Origin: CAYTCZ01 sp964436315
GTDB taxonomy: Bacteria; Actinomycetota; Thermoleophilia; Gaiellales; Gaiellaceae
Direction: 5' to 3'
Length of the DNA stretch: 50,351 nt
Assembly (NCBI GenBank): GCA_964436315.1
Contig: CAYTCZ010000008.1
Location: 1-50,351 of the forward strand
The notes below the pieces were generated by a model. The model was not told where the DNA came from. It was given only the letters and a program-made list of their open reading frames with translations, and did no database searches. Each line of letters starts with the position of its first letter. Position 1 is the first letter of the stretch. Below, piece by piece: positions 24,612-32,751 of this stretch. The position numbers and the translations under genes are program-made.

Positions 24612-26414
24612 TTACTCGGCCGGGAAGCGGACCCAGAAGACGGTCTGTCCGGGCTCGGACCGGAAGTCGATTTCTCCCCCACAGCGCGCTCTGACGATGC
24701 GGCGCGAAACGTCGAGCCCGAGGCCGGTTCCCTCGCCAACGTCCTTCGTCGTAAAGAAGGGATCGAAGATTCGGGCCTGGACGTCCTCGGGGATTCCCGG
24801 GCCGTCATCGCCGATCTCGACGGTGACGTTTCCGTCCTCGAGGTACGTCTTGATCGTCACTGTTCCTTTTTCGCCCATCGCGTCGATGGCATTGTCGATG
24901 AGATTCGTCCAGACCTGGTTGAGCTCGCTTCCCCGGATCTGGACTTTCGGAAGGGCGGTGTCGTAGTCGCGAACGAGCTCGATACCTGACTTGAACTTGT
25001 GACCAAGGATCCTGATCGTGTCCTCGAGGCCGTCGTGGATGTCGACGACCTGGAGTGGAGCCTGATCCATATGGGAATAGGACTTCACGGCGTCCACGAG
25101 TTCCGAGATATTCCGCGAGCTTCTCGACACCGTCGCCGCTAGCTCGTTCGCCGCGAGTGCCTTGCAGAGCCAGGCGACAGACTCACGGAGGGCCTCGGGT
25201 GGAACGGTCACCGCAATCCTGTCGAGATCTTCCGTTCGAACCCCAGCCTCAACGAGCTCCGGTGCGATCATCCAGGCCTCGTCGACGTTGCTGGCCTCGA
25301 GCCACGCTGCGAGTTCCTGCTCACGGTCGCTCGCCTCGAGTGGAGAGAGCGCCAGCGACGCTCCCGTGCGTGCACTGACCGCCCGATTCCAATCGGTGAG
25401 AGCCGCCCATTCGTCGGAGCCAATTCGTGTTCCACACAGGTCGATCGTCGCCAGATGGAGTTCCTCGAGCTTCGAGGCAAGCTGGTCGGCGGCCCGGGAG
25501 GCCGCCGCCGCTGGGTTGTTGAGCTCATGCGCGAGGCCAGCCGACATCTTTCCGAGCGCCGCCATCTTCTCGGTCTGACGTAGCTCCTCCTCGACCCGAC
25601 GGCGCTCGGAGATGTCATCGAACGTGACGACGCAGCCAAGCAATTCCCCGTCGCGCTCGATGGGATAGGACCAGTACTCCGCGGGAAAGCTCGAGCCATC
25701 TGCTCGGAACAGGAGTTCGTCGTCGACGTGAGCTTCCTTGTGCTCTCGGAATGCCTGATAGATGCGACATTCCTCCACGGGATACGGCTCGCCGTTTGGG
25801 CGAGTGTGGTGCGAAAGCTTGTGCAGGTTGCGACCGAGCAGGTCGGAGTCGCTCTCGAAGCCAAGGAGCCTGACGCACGCCGGATTCGCGAACGTGCAAT
25901 TTCCGTCGAGGTCGATGCCGTAGATCCCGGCACCTGCCGAGTTCAAAAGCAGCTGATTCAGTTCACCCGTCCGACGGAGCTCCTCCTCGACACGAAGGCG
26001 TTGACTGATGTCGACGAACGTCACGACGCATCCGAGGAGTTCTCCGTCACGCTCGACTGGATAGGACCAGTACTCGGCCGGGAAGCTCGAGCCGTTCGCA
26101 CACCACATCACCTCGTCGTCGACATGCGTGCCCTTGTGCTCCCGAAACGCCTGATAGATACGGCACTGCTCCTGCGGGTACGGCTCTCCGTTTGGCCGTG
26201 TGTGATGCACGAGCTCGTGCATATTCCGCCCGAGGAGCTGGGAGTCACTCTCATAGCCGAGCAGCTTCAAGCACGCTGGGTTCGCAAACGTGCAGCTGCC
26301 CGTGAGGTCGATCCCGAAGATGCCCTCACCGGTGGAGTTGAGGAGCAACCGAACGAACTCGTCGTCGGACAGCTCCTCAGCCACACCGGTCGAAACCTGG
26401 TTCTTCTCGCTCAA
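24612..26414 (-). CDS. PAS-PAS sensor histidine kinase
   Basis: 600 residues, cytoplasmic (no membrane helix). Two near-identical PAS modules (about 18-140 and 148-270), each with NPAC..LLG.ESDS, HTRPNGEPYP, CRIYQAFREHK and SSFPAEYWSYP, and a PAC-type end. Then a dimerisation/phosphoacceptor helix with AGLAHELNNPAAAASRA (His near 300) and a long insert, and a C-terminal ATPase: N-box NLIDNAIDAMGEKG, DDGPGIPEDVQ, FFTTKDVGEGTGLGLD. Start TTG 26414. Lies 14 bases after the hydrolase gene and 42 before the REC/reductase fusion. The PAS ligand is unknown; a redox or small-molecule signal is plausible given the output protein. Confidence 0.92.
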   Translation of the reverse strand: MSEKNQVSTGVAEELSDDEFVRLLLNSTGEGIFGIDLTGSCTFANPACLKLLGYESDSQLLGRNMHELVHHTRPNGEPYPQEQCRIYQAFREHKGTHVDDEVMWCANGSSFPAEYWSYPVERDGELLGCVVTFVDISQRLRVEEELRRTGELNQLLLNSAGAGIYGIDLDGNCTFANPACVRLLGFESDSDLLGRNLHKLSHHTRPNGEPYPVEECRIYQAFREHKEAHVDDELLFRADGSSFPAEYWSYPIERDGELLGCVVTFDDISERRRVEEELRQTEKMAALGKMSAGLAHELNNPAAAASRAADQLASKLEELHLATIDLCGTRIGSDEWAALTDWNRAVSARTGASLALSPLEASDREQELAAWLEASNVDEAWMIAPELVEAGVRTEDLDRIAVTVPPEALRESVAWLCKALAANELAATVSRSSRNISELVDAVKSYSHMDQAPLQVVDIHDGLEDTIRILGHKFKSGIELVRDYDTALPKVQIRGSELNQVWTNLIDNAIDAMGEKGTVTIKTYLEDGNVTVEIGDDGPGIPEDVQARIFDPFFTTKDVGEGTGLGLDVSRRIVRARCGGEIDFRSEPGQTVFWVRFPAE

Positions 26415-26428
26415 TTGATCGAGCGCCC

Positions 26429-27124
26429 CTACGCCTCCTGGATGGCGCTCACGATCTCGTCGGTCGTCTGCACAGAGCTGGCGATCATCCGGAAGTTAAG
26501 GATCGCGGCGGAGTAGAAGTCGCCGCCCGGAAGCTGGGCACCGGCGGTCGCGTCCTTGACCACGGCGACCTCGAAGCCCTGCTCGGTCAACTCGCGCAGG
26601 TGGGCCTCGACGCAGAGGTTGGCGGACATGCCGCCGAGGATCACCTTGTCGATGCCCTTCTTGCGCAACTGGACGACCAGGTCGTTCGACTCCGGCCCGT
26701 AGACCTTGTGGGGCGAGGTGACGACGACGTCGTCTCGGTCAATCAGGGGCTTGAGCGGTTCGTGCCAGTCGGCGCCCGAGCCACCGAAGCCCTCGACGCT
26801 CAGTTCGCCCTCGCGGTCGAACATGCCGACGGCGTGCATCATCTTCTCCACCGCGCCGCCGAAGTCCCACTGGTGGTCGTGGGGGTAGTAGTAGTGGGGC
26901 GAGACGAAGACGGGGATGCCGGCTTCATGGGCCGCCGAGAGCAGTTGCTGCAAGTGTTCGACGGTGTTGTTTTCCTCCACGCTCGAGCCGACGACTCCCC
27001 AGACGACGCCCTCCTCGGAGAGGAAGTCCTTCTGCGGATCGGTGATGACGACGGCCGTCCTTCCCTTCTCGATCTCGAAGCCGGGATTCGGCAACAAGTC
27101 GTCATATGTTTGTTCTTCGGTCAC
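26429..27124 (-). CDS. Isochorismatase-like cysteine hydrolase
   Basis: About 231 residues. Catalytic triad visible: Asp in VITDPQKDFLS, Lys in TSPHKVYGP, Cys in GGMSANLCVEAHLREL. This family includes nicotinamidases, N-carbamoyl hydrolases and isochorismatases; no motif here fixes the substrate. Start set at GTG 27124, with GGGAGG 7-8 bases upstream; TTG 27130 would sit on top of that site. First gene of the operon with the kinase and the REC/reductase fusion, which suggests a metabolic signal linked to that pathway. Confidence 0.85.
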   Translation of the reverse strand: MTEEQTYDDLLPNPGFEIEKGRTAVVITDPQKDFLSEEGVVWGVVGSSVEENNTVEHLQQLLSAAHEAGIPVFVSPHYYYPHDHQWDFGGAVEKMMHAVGMFDREGELSVEGFGGSGADWHEPLKPLIDRDDVVVTSPHKVYGPESNDLVVQLRKKGIDKVILGGMSANLCVEAHLRELTEQGFEVAVVKDATAGAQLPGGDFYSAAILNFRMIASSVQTTDEIVSAIQEA

Positions 27125-27144
27125 TCTCAATCCTCCCTTGTCCG

Positions 27145-27181
27145 ATTGCCGAAGTTTTCCAGATCAATGACCTTCGGCAAT
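27145..27181. promoter_or_regulatory. 10-bp perfect inverted repeat before the hydrolase/kinase operon
   Basis: ATTGCCGAAG (27145-27154) and CTTCGGCAAT (27172-27181) with 17 bases between; the near arm is 20 bases upstream of GTG 27124. Good candidate for an operator or for an RNA hairpin close to the ribosome site of the operon. Confidence 0.55.
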
Positions 27182-27219
27182 GATCTTCGACCGGCTTGGA
27201 CGACACGAGATTCACTCCG

Positions 27220-27241
27220 CCCGCATCAAACTGAATGCGGG
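27220..27241. repeat. 7-bp inverted repeat in the divergent region
   Basis: CCCGCAT, 8-base loop, ATGCGGG, about 90 bases before the TlpA-like gene. Could be an operator of the plus-strand genes. Low information content. Confidence 0.3.
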
Positions 27242-27331
27242 TCGCACGGATTCGCCCAGATCGGCGAATCCCTCATCGCCCTCACGGGTCACAGGGACGA
27301 GCACAACGCGCAGCCCCATGGAGGGATCGTA

Positions 27332-27901
27332 GTGAAAAAACGCCGAAATCAGCTTCTCGCCCTCGCCGTGCTCGCAGTGGTGGCGCTGGTCGCGGCGGGC
27401 GTCGTCCTCGCCACGAGTCGCAACTCTGATGAGATCCCGATCATTGTGGAAGGCTCGTTCGAGGTCGGCGATCTCGAGGCAGCGCCCGAGCTCAGCGGAA
27501 CCGATCCAATCACCGGCGAGACAGTGAGCCTCTCGGACTTCGCCGGCATACCGGTGGTGATCAACATCTGGGCCGATTGGTGTCCGGGCTGCCGCGCCGA
27601 AGCGCCGGCGCTCAAAGAGCTCGGACAGGCCTTTCCAAACGTCCAACTGCTCGGAATCGACTTCCAAGACACCATCTCGGGAGCGAGAAACTTCTACGAC
27701 GAGTTCGACCTGACCCATCCGAGCATCTTCGACGAGAGCGGAAGTCTGGGAGCGAAGCTGGGACTGATCGGGATGCCGACCACGATCTTCCTCAACGACC
27801 AGCATCAGATCGTGACGCGGATCGTCGGTGAGACCGACCTCGAAGGGTTTACGCAGGGAGTCGAAGCGGCGCTCGCCGCTTCATCCTCGCACGCTCAATG
27901 A
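27332..27901 (+). CDS. TlpA/ResA-like membrane-anchored thiol-disulfide protein
   Basis: 189 residues. An N-terminal membrane anchor (LLALAVLAVVALVAAGVVLA) is followed by an AhpC/TSA-Redoxin thioredoxin fold facing outside, with the active site INIWADWCPGCRAEAP (WCPGC) and the cis-Pro loop GLIGMPTTIFL. Such proteins keep apocytochrome or other extracytoplasmic cysteines reduced. Start set at GTG 27332, with GGAGGG 6 bases upstream. Its stop overlaps the ccdA start (ATGA), so electrons from CcdA are its probable supply. Confidence 0.9.
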   Translation: MKKRRNQLLALAVLAVVALVAAGVVLATSRNSDEIPIIVEGSFEVGDLEAAPELSGTDPITGETVSLSDFAGIPVVINIWADWCPGCRAEAPALKELGQAFPNVQLLGIDFQDTISGARNFYDEFDLTHPSIFDESGSLGAKLGLIGMPTTIFLNDQHQIVTRIVGETDLEGFTQGVEAALAASSSHAQ

Positions 27902-28615
27902 TCGAGCTCGGCGTCGTCGGGCTGGCGGTCGCCTTCGCGGCCGGTCTCGTCTCGTTCTCGTCGCCATGCGTCCTGCCTCTCGTTCCCGGCTACCTGTCGT
28001 TCGTTGCGGGTGTCGGCTTCGACAAGCTCGGGGAGTTCGAGTCGGCGAGTGTTTGTCTCGACGGCCGTTTTCGTCGTCGGATTCAGCCTGATGTTCATTG
28101 CCTTCGGGGCGGGCGCCGCGTCGTTCGGAACCGCACTGCTCGAGAATCGGCGACCGTTGGAGGTCGTCGCCGGAGTTTTCATCATCGTCGCGGCAATAGC
28201 GATCCTCGGCCTGCCGCTACCCCGAGTGCTGTCGCAGGAGCGACGGCTCGAAGTGAAGGAAGGGAAGAAGGGCCTCGTGACCGCTTTCTTCACCGGCGTG
28301 GCCCTCGCAGTGGGCTGGATTCCGTGCATCGGTCCCACACTCGCAGCGATCCTGACTCTCTCGGCGACGAGCGGCGGCGCAACCGAAGGCGCGGTATTGC
28401 TCGGTGCATACTCGCTCGGTCTCGGAGTCCCGTTTCTCCTCTTCGGCTTGTTCTTCACTCGTCTGCTCGGAGTGACGCGATGGCTCAAGAGCCACTGGCG
28501 GACGGTGAGCTTCGCGTCGGCCGGCCTGCTCGTGACCTTCGGCGCGCTCCTGATCACCGGTGATCTCGTCAGCCTGACCGCACGGCTCGCGAACTTCACC
28601 GGTTGGCAAATCTAG
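27898..28615 (+). pseudogene. ccdA: CcdA/DsbD-type thiol electron transporter, frameshifted
   Basis: The first part (27898 to about 28044) reads LVSFSSPCVLPLVPGYLSFVAGVGF, the first helix with its redox Cys. The rest (about 28045-28615) lies in the +1 frame: VFVVGFSLMFIAFGAGAA, then the second redox Cys in VGWIPCIGPTLAA, and further helices to TARLANFTGWQI. Removing one G in GTCGGCG (28041-28047) restores a single protein of about 238 residues with both cysteines. Either a true frameshift mutation or an assembly error. Otherwise complete and coupled to the TlpA-like gene. Confidence 0.85.
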
Positions 28616-28629
28616 GAAGGCGGGAGCTT

Positions 28630-29193
28630 CTAGCCGCTGCTCGCAGCCGCGAGCTCTTCGAGCCGTTTTCTGAGAGCCATCCGGCCTCGATGGAGACGGC
28701 TCTTGAAGTTCCGAAGGTTGAGGTCGAGGATCTCGGCCGCCTCCTCGTTGGAGAGTCCCTCGACGTCTCGAAGGACGACCGGCAGTCGGTAGTTGGGCGG
28801 CAGGCCACGCAAACCTTGCTCGAGTTGCGCTCGAAGCTCGTCGATCTCCGCCTCGCGCGGCGGATCGGCGCCGATGTCCGGCACTTCGAGCATCACGTCA
28901 TCGAACGGCAGAACCTCACGTCGAGCTTCGCGGGCCAAGATTCGGTTGGTCTCGTTCATGGCTATCCGATAGATCCAGGTCGAGAACTTCGCATCACCCC
29001 GAAACTTCGGAAGAGCTTTCCAGGCGCGGACGAAGGTCTCTTGCGCCGCGTCCTCCGCGAGTCCGGAATCGCCGATCGTGCGGAACAACATTCCGTAGAT
29101 ACGCCCGGAGTAGCGGCGCACCAGCTCCTCGAAGGCATCGGCATCGCCTTCGCGTGCAAGCCCCACGAGTTCGACATCCGGTTGGGCGTTCAC
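28630..29193 (-). CDS. ECF RNA polymerase sigma factor
   Basis: 187 residues. Region 2: FEELVRRYSGRIYGMLFR, AEDAAQETFVRAWKALP and STWIYRIAMNETN. Region 4: LPPNYRLPVVLRDVEGLSNEEAA then NFKSRLHRGRMALRK. Start set at GTG 29193, with TAGGGT exactly 7 bases upstream; earlier in-frame codons give no homology. Divergent from a zinc anti-sigma factor 142 bases away, the normal pairing. The TlpA/CcdA neighbours suggest a thiol-stress regulon. Confidence 0.92.
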   Translation of the reverse strand: MNAQPDVELVGLAREGDADAFEELVRRYSGRIYGMLFRTIGDSGLAEDAAQETFVRAWKALPKFRGDAKFSTWIYRIAMNETNRILAREARREVLPFDDVMLEVPDIGADPPREAEIDELRAQLEQGLRGLPPNYRLPVVLRDVEGLSNEEAAEILDLNLRNFKSRLHRGRMALRKRLEELAAASSG

Positions 29194-29200
29194 CGGCTCG

Positions 29201-29206
29201 ACCCTA
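29201..29206 (-). promoter_or_regulatory. -10 element TAGGGT, leaderless start of the ECF sigma gene
   Basis: Minus strand TAGGGT, spacer CGAGCCG (7), GTG 29193. Confidence 0.5.
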
Positions 29207-29335
29207 TATGACGGCTCCTGCCCTGGCGCGCAAGACTTCTTGCGGCCACAAATTCCTCCGGACCGTGTGAGAAGATGTCGAATCTTCAACCTGGGGCGAA
29301 TCTCCCGGCCCCGTGTGTCGATCTAAGAAGCGGAC

Positions 29336-29614
29336 ATGAAACGTTTCCTAAACAAGCTCCGAAGGCGTAACACGCTCGAGTGTGAAGAGATGCGAGCACT
29401 CATGTCGGACTACGTCGACGGTGAACTCGAGGACGAGCAGCGCCGAAGGGTCGACGAACATGTGGGCTTTTGTCAGCCCTGCAGGACTGTCCTGGCCAAT
29501 CTTCGGGAAACGCTCACCCGACTCGGTTTGCTGAAGGACGTGACCCCGCAGGGGGCCGACGATCCTGAGGTCGTGACCGAGCGGATCCGCCAGGGCTGGC
29601 GCGAGCAGGCGTAA
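29336..29614 (+). CDS. Anti-sigma factor with HxxxCxxC zinc motif
   Basis: 92 residues, soluble. A zf-HC2 domain: CEEMRALMSDYVDGELEDEQ, then HVGFCQPC, the HxxxCxxC signature of zinc-binding anti-sigma factors, some of which (RsrA type) release their sigma factor on disulfide stress. No membrane helix, consistent with a cytoplasmic thiol sensor. Divergent from the ECF sigma gene. A redox role is inferred from motif and neighbours. Confidence 0.88.
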   Translation: MKRFLNKLRRRNTLECEEMRALMSDYVDGELEDEQRRRVDEHVGFCQPCRTVLANLRETLTRLGLLKDVTPQGADDPEVVTERIRQGWREQA

Positions 29615-29640
29615 CCGCCGACGAGAGCCCGCCTTTTCCG

Positions 29641-30329
29641 GCGGCGCTCAGGCGCCTGGACAAGGAGGTCCCGATCACGCTCGTCGAGCGGGAACTGNNN
29701 NNNNNNNNNNNNNNNNNNNNNNNNNNNNNNNNNNNNNNNNNNNNNNNNNNNNNNNNNNNNNNNNNNNNNNNNNNNNNNNNNNNNNNNNNNNNNNNNNTTG
29801 ATGTCGGCGGCGAGGAGATCGAGTACGAAAACCTGTAGTCGCAACAGGTTCTGACGTTGCCGTGCCAACGATCGAAGGCTTGGCCGACGTGCCGCTCTGG
29901 ACGAAATCGCGAAGCGACGCAGATCAGCAAGATTCCCAAGAGTCTCGTCGTACCCGGGGGCGGTGTCGTCGGCACGAAACTCAGTCAGTTCTTCAACCGG
30001 CTCGGCACCCGGGTCACGATCGTCGAGCTGTTCTCGCATCTGCTCAGTCAGCAGGATCCGGCGGCCGGCACCCTCCTCCAGGAGTTGCTCGGGATTCCTT
30101 AAGCTCGCCGCGGACCCGCGGCCGCGTTCTCGTCGGGGCATCCGCAGTAGGTCCCGAGTCAGGCGAATGGATCGGTCAGGTCACGCTGGCGATCAAGGCT
30201 GAAGTGCCAATTGCGGTCCTCCGTGACACGATCCAGCCCTACTCCACGTTCTCCGAAGCGATCTACTTCGCCGTTCGCGATCTCCAATCGAGCAGACCGA
30301 GGGGACGCACGCTCCTGAAGGACGGCTGA
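29641..30329 (+). pseudogene. Remnants of a pyridine-nucleotide disulfide oxidoreductase (dihydrolipoamide dehydrogenase/mercuric reductase type)
   Basis: Pieces of one family in changing frames. Before the gap: LDKEVPITLVERE, an N-terminal FAD-domain strand. After it: VPTIEGLADVPLWT, then in another frame ISKIPKSLVVPGGGVVGTKLSQFFNRLG (NAD-domain GGGVVG). Then in a third frame the C-terminal dimerisation domain, VLVGASAVGPESGEWIG and TLAIKAEVPIAVLRDTIQP. The part between residues expected at about 215 and 360 is absent, and the active-site CxxxxC region lies in or near the gap. At least two frame changes and one deletion. Not functional as it stands. Confidence 0.8.
29698..29797. other. Scaffold gap of 100 N
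   Basis: Exactly 100 undetermined bases, a conventional placeholder, so the real distance is unknown. It interrupts the disulfide oxidoreductase remnant. Confidence 0.99.
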
Positions 30330-30455
30330 CATTAGGCCGTGCGCGGCCGAGCCGCGAAATGCCCCGAGCACCGACGAGTCTGGCGCGCCCAGATCGTCCG
30401 GGGGGTTCACTTCTCGGCTACAAGGTGCAAATCTCTACCCTGGAGCATCGATCCC

Positions 30456-31025
30456 ATGCGCTGGGTCGGAATCATCGGCGTCGTGTTGGTTGTGTCGGCA
30501 CTTGCTGTCGGAGGCGTCGCCATTTCCAAGGCAACGGACGAGGGCACCGTGCAGAGGCTCGTTCTCGAGGGCAGCGAAACGCTGAGCGGACTCGTGCTCG
30601 ACGACAACGGCGGCGACGCCGCCCCGAACTTTGCCGGAATCGACGTCTTGACTGGGGACGAAATCGAGCTCAGGGATTTCGCCGGAAAACCGGTGGTCAT
30701 CAACGTCTGGGCGTCGTGGTGTCCTGACTGCCAGGAGCAAGCTCAGGAGCTGTACACCTTCGCGCTGGCACATCCAGAGGCTCAGATCCTTGGAATCAAC
30801 ATCAACGACACCCTGGCGCAGGGCCAGGCGTTTCATCAAAAGAACCAGTGGTTCTGGCCGAGCGTCTTCGACAATGATGCGTCGATCGCGACGGAACTCG
30901 GGTTGGACGGACTCCCGGCGACGCTCTTTCTCAACGCTGACCAGGTGATCGTCGCTCGCCTCACCGGCACCGGGGACCGCGAGAGATTCGAACGCGGCCT
31001 CCAAGAAGCCCTCGTCAGCGGGTAA
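30456..31025 (+). CDS. Second TlpA/ResA-like membrane-anchored thiol-disulfide protein
   Basis: 189 residues, the same length and layout as the one at 27332. N-terminal anchor (VGIIGVVLVVSALAVGGVAI), Redoxin fold with INVWASWCPDCQEQAQ (WCPDC) and the cis-Pro loop LDGLPATLFL. Start ATG 30456, with TGGAG 10 bases upstream. It is followed by two hairpins. It resembles the other copy only moderately, so an old duplication or separate acquisition is more likely than a recent one. Confidence 0.88.
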   Translation: MRWVGIIGVVLVVSALAVGGVAISKATDEGTVQRLVLEGSETLSGLVLDDNGGDAAPNFAGIDVLTGDEIELRDFAGKPVVINVWASWCPDCQEQAQELYTFALAHPEAQILGININDTLAQGQAFHQKNQWFWPSVFDNDASIATELGLDGLPATLFLNADQVIVARLTGTGDRERFERGLQEALVSG

Positions 31026-31164
31026 GGCTGGCTCGCTTCATGTGAACATCGTGAATCCCTGAGAAGAAACCGGGGTCATAGTTACCGAGCGGGAGAGCGG
31101 CGGGGAGAGAGAAAGCCCTCACCTCTCAGTCCCTTCCGGTTGCCGCACTCCCTCCACTCCTCCA

Positions 31165-31192
31165 AGAGAGGGGGTCGGGCGGCCCCCTCTCT
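31165..31192. terminator. Strong hairpin after the second TlpA-like gene
   Basis: AGAGAGGGGG, loop TCGGGCGG, CCCCCTCTCT: a perfect 10-bp stem followed by GTCCTTTC. First of two hairpins between convergent genes. Confidence 0.65.
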
Positions 31193-31211
31193 GTCCTTTC
31201 GAGGCAGGACG

Positions 31212-31240
31212 AAGGCCCCGCGAATCGCGCGGGGCCTTTT
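31212..31240. terminator. Intrinsic terminator between convergent genes
   Basis: AAGGCCCCGCG, loop AATCG, CGCGGGGCCTT, then TT: an 11-bp perfect stem running into a short T-tract on the plus strand. It serves the TlpA-like gene and, read the other way, the exporter gene that ends at 31258. Confidence 0.8.
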
Positions 31241-31257
31241 GCTTCGTCAACGTCGAG

Positions 31258-32721
31258 CTACGCCTCGACCGACACGGGCTCTGCCGTCGACTCGGAGACG
31301 CGCTCGAGACCGCGGGCGCCACGAATCAGGACAAGGGCTGCGATCGCGCCGGCAGCGGCAAAACCGGCACCGGCCAGGAGTGCGATCTGGAAGCCCTCCG
31401 TCAGGGCGCTTGCCTGCTCGGAGCCCGAGCTGAGGAGATCCTCGGTGCGAGAGATCGCGAGCGTCGAAAGGACAGCAACGCCGAGTGCACCGCCGACCTG
31501 TTGCGTTGTGTTGATCAAGCCGGATGCAAGTCCGGAGTCTTCATCCTTGACCCCTTCGAGCGCTCCGATCGACATTGCGACGAATGCCATTCCGAGACCG
31601 ACCCCGACGATGAGGAGTCCGGGGAGCAGGTCGCCCACGTAGCTCCCACCGGCGGAGATCTGCCCCAGGAGCACCATGCCTACGGCCGCGATTCCAAGCC
31701 CCGCAGCCATCGGAATACGCGTCCCGATCTTCGTCACGAGCGCTTGGCCGCCGATGGACGACGCGAGCGCCGTCAGGGACATGGCGAGCCACGCGACTCC
31801 TGCTTGCAGCGGCGAGTAGTCGAGCACCTGCTGCATATAGAGCGTGACGATGAAGATCATCCCGAAGACGGCTCCGCCGAGAGCGAGTCCGGCCACATTC
31901 GACCCCGTGACGGCCCTGATCTTGAAGATCGAGAACGGCATAAGCGGGGCCTTGGAACGGCGCTCGACCACGACGAACGAGCCGAGCAATGCTGCCGAGG
32001 CCGCGAACAGTCCGAGGGTTTGTGCCGAGAGCCAGCCGGCGTCGTTCGCCTCTACGAGGGCGTAAACCAGCACAGCGATTCCGGCGGTCACAGTCAGTGC
32101 ACCGGCGAGGTCGAATCCCTTCGAGCTCAGCTCGGCTCGACTCTCTGGCACCAAGAACGGGATCGCGGCCATGACCGCGAGACCGACGGGGGCGTTGAGG
32201 AAGAAGATCCACTCCCATCCAAGCGTGTCCGTCAGCACGCCGCCGAGCAGCACGCCGGCGGTGCCACCGGACGCTCCGACCGCACCCCAAATGCCTAGCG
32301 CCTTGTTCCGCTCGGATCCTTCTTTGAATGTCGTCATCAGGATCGACAGAGCAGCCGGGGTCATCACGGCTGCACCGACGCCCTGGAGTGCCCGCGCGAG
32401 AATGAGCACCGTGTCAGACCAGGCAAGCCCGGCGAGGAGCGATGCCGCGACGAAGACACCAACCCCGACGATGAACACGCGCCGTCGACCAAGCAGGTCG
32501 GCCGTGCGTCCGCCGAGCAAGAGGAGCCCGCCAAACGTCAGCGCATAGGCACTAACGACCCATTGAAGATTCTTCTGCGAGAAGTCGAGGTCGACCTGGA
32601 TCGTCGGAAGCGCCACGTTCACGATGGCCACGTCGAGGATGACCATGAAGAACGCGGCGCAGAGCGCGATCAGGCCGAACCACCTTCTTGATCCCTGCTG
32701 TTGATGTGCTGTTTCGGTCAT
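31258..32721 (-). CDS. MFS multidrug exporter, DHA2 (14-helix) family
   Basis: 487 residues with about 14 hydrophobic segments. Motif A-like GGRTADLLGRRRVF after helix 2, WVVSAYALTFGGLLLLGG, a motif C-like stretch ASGGTAGVLLGGVLTDTLGW, and FFLNAPVGL, all typical of the EmrB/QacA subfamily. Proton-driven drug export is the expected role; substrates cannot be predicted. ATG 32721 has AGGAG 6 bases upstream. It follows an ECF sigma gene and a TetR gene on the same strand, the classic setting of a repressor-controlled pump. Confidence 0.9.
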   Translation of the reverse strand: MTETAHQQQGSRRWFGLIALCAAFFMVILDVAIVNVALPTIQVDLDFSQKNLQWVVSAYALTFGGLLLLGGRTADLLGRRRVFIVGVGVFVAASLLAGLAWSDTVLILARALQGVGAAVMTPAALSILMTTFKEGSERNKALGIWGAVGASGGTAGVLLGGVLTDTLGWEWIFFLNAPVGLAVMAAIPFLVPESRAELSSKGFDLAGALTVTAGIAVLVYALVEANDAGWLSAQTLGLFAASAALLGSFVVVERRSKAPLMPFSIFKIRAVTGSNVAGLALGGAVFGMIFIVTLYMQQVLDYSPLQAGVAWLAMSLTALASSIGGQALVTKIGTRIPMAAGLGIAAVGMVLLGQISAGGSYVGDLLPGLLIVGVGLGMAFVAMSIGALEGVKDEDSGLASGLINTTQQVGGALGVAVLSTLAISRTEDLLSSGSEQASALTEGFQIALLAGAGFAAAGAIAALVLIRGARGLERVSESTAEPVSVEA

Positions 32722-32751
32722 GTCTAACTCCTCACGCTTTCGGTCAGAGAC

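Noticed and set aside
24024..24989. 321-codon plus-strand frame across the REC/reductase and kinase genes
   Set aside because: It runs antisense over two well-supported genes and has no recognisable motif.
27898..28563. Reading the first ccdA frame to its own stop as a 221-residue protein
   Set aside because: After residue 50 it becomes Arg-rich with no membrane helices, while the +1 frame carries all later CcdA helices and the second redox Cys.
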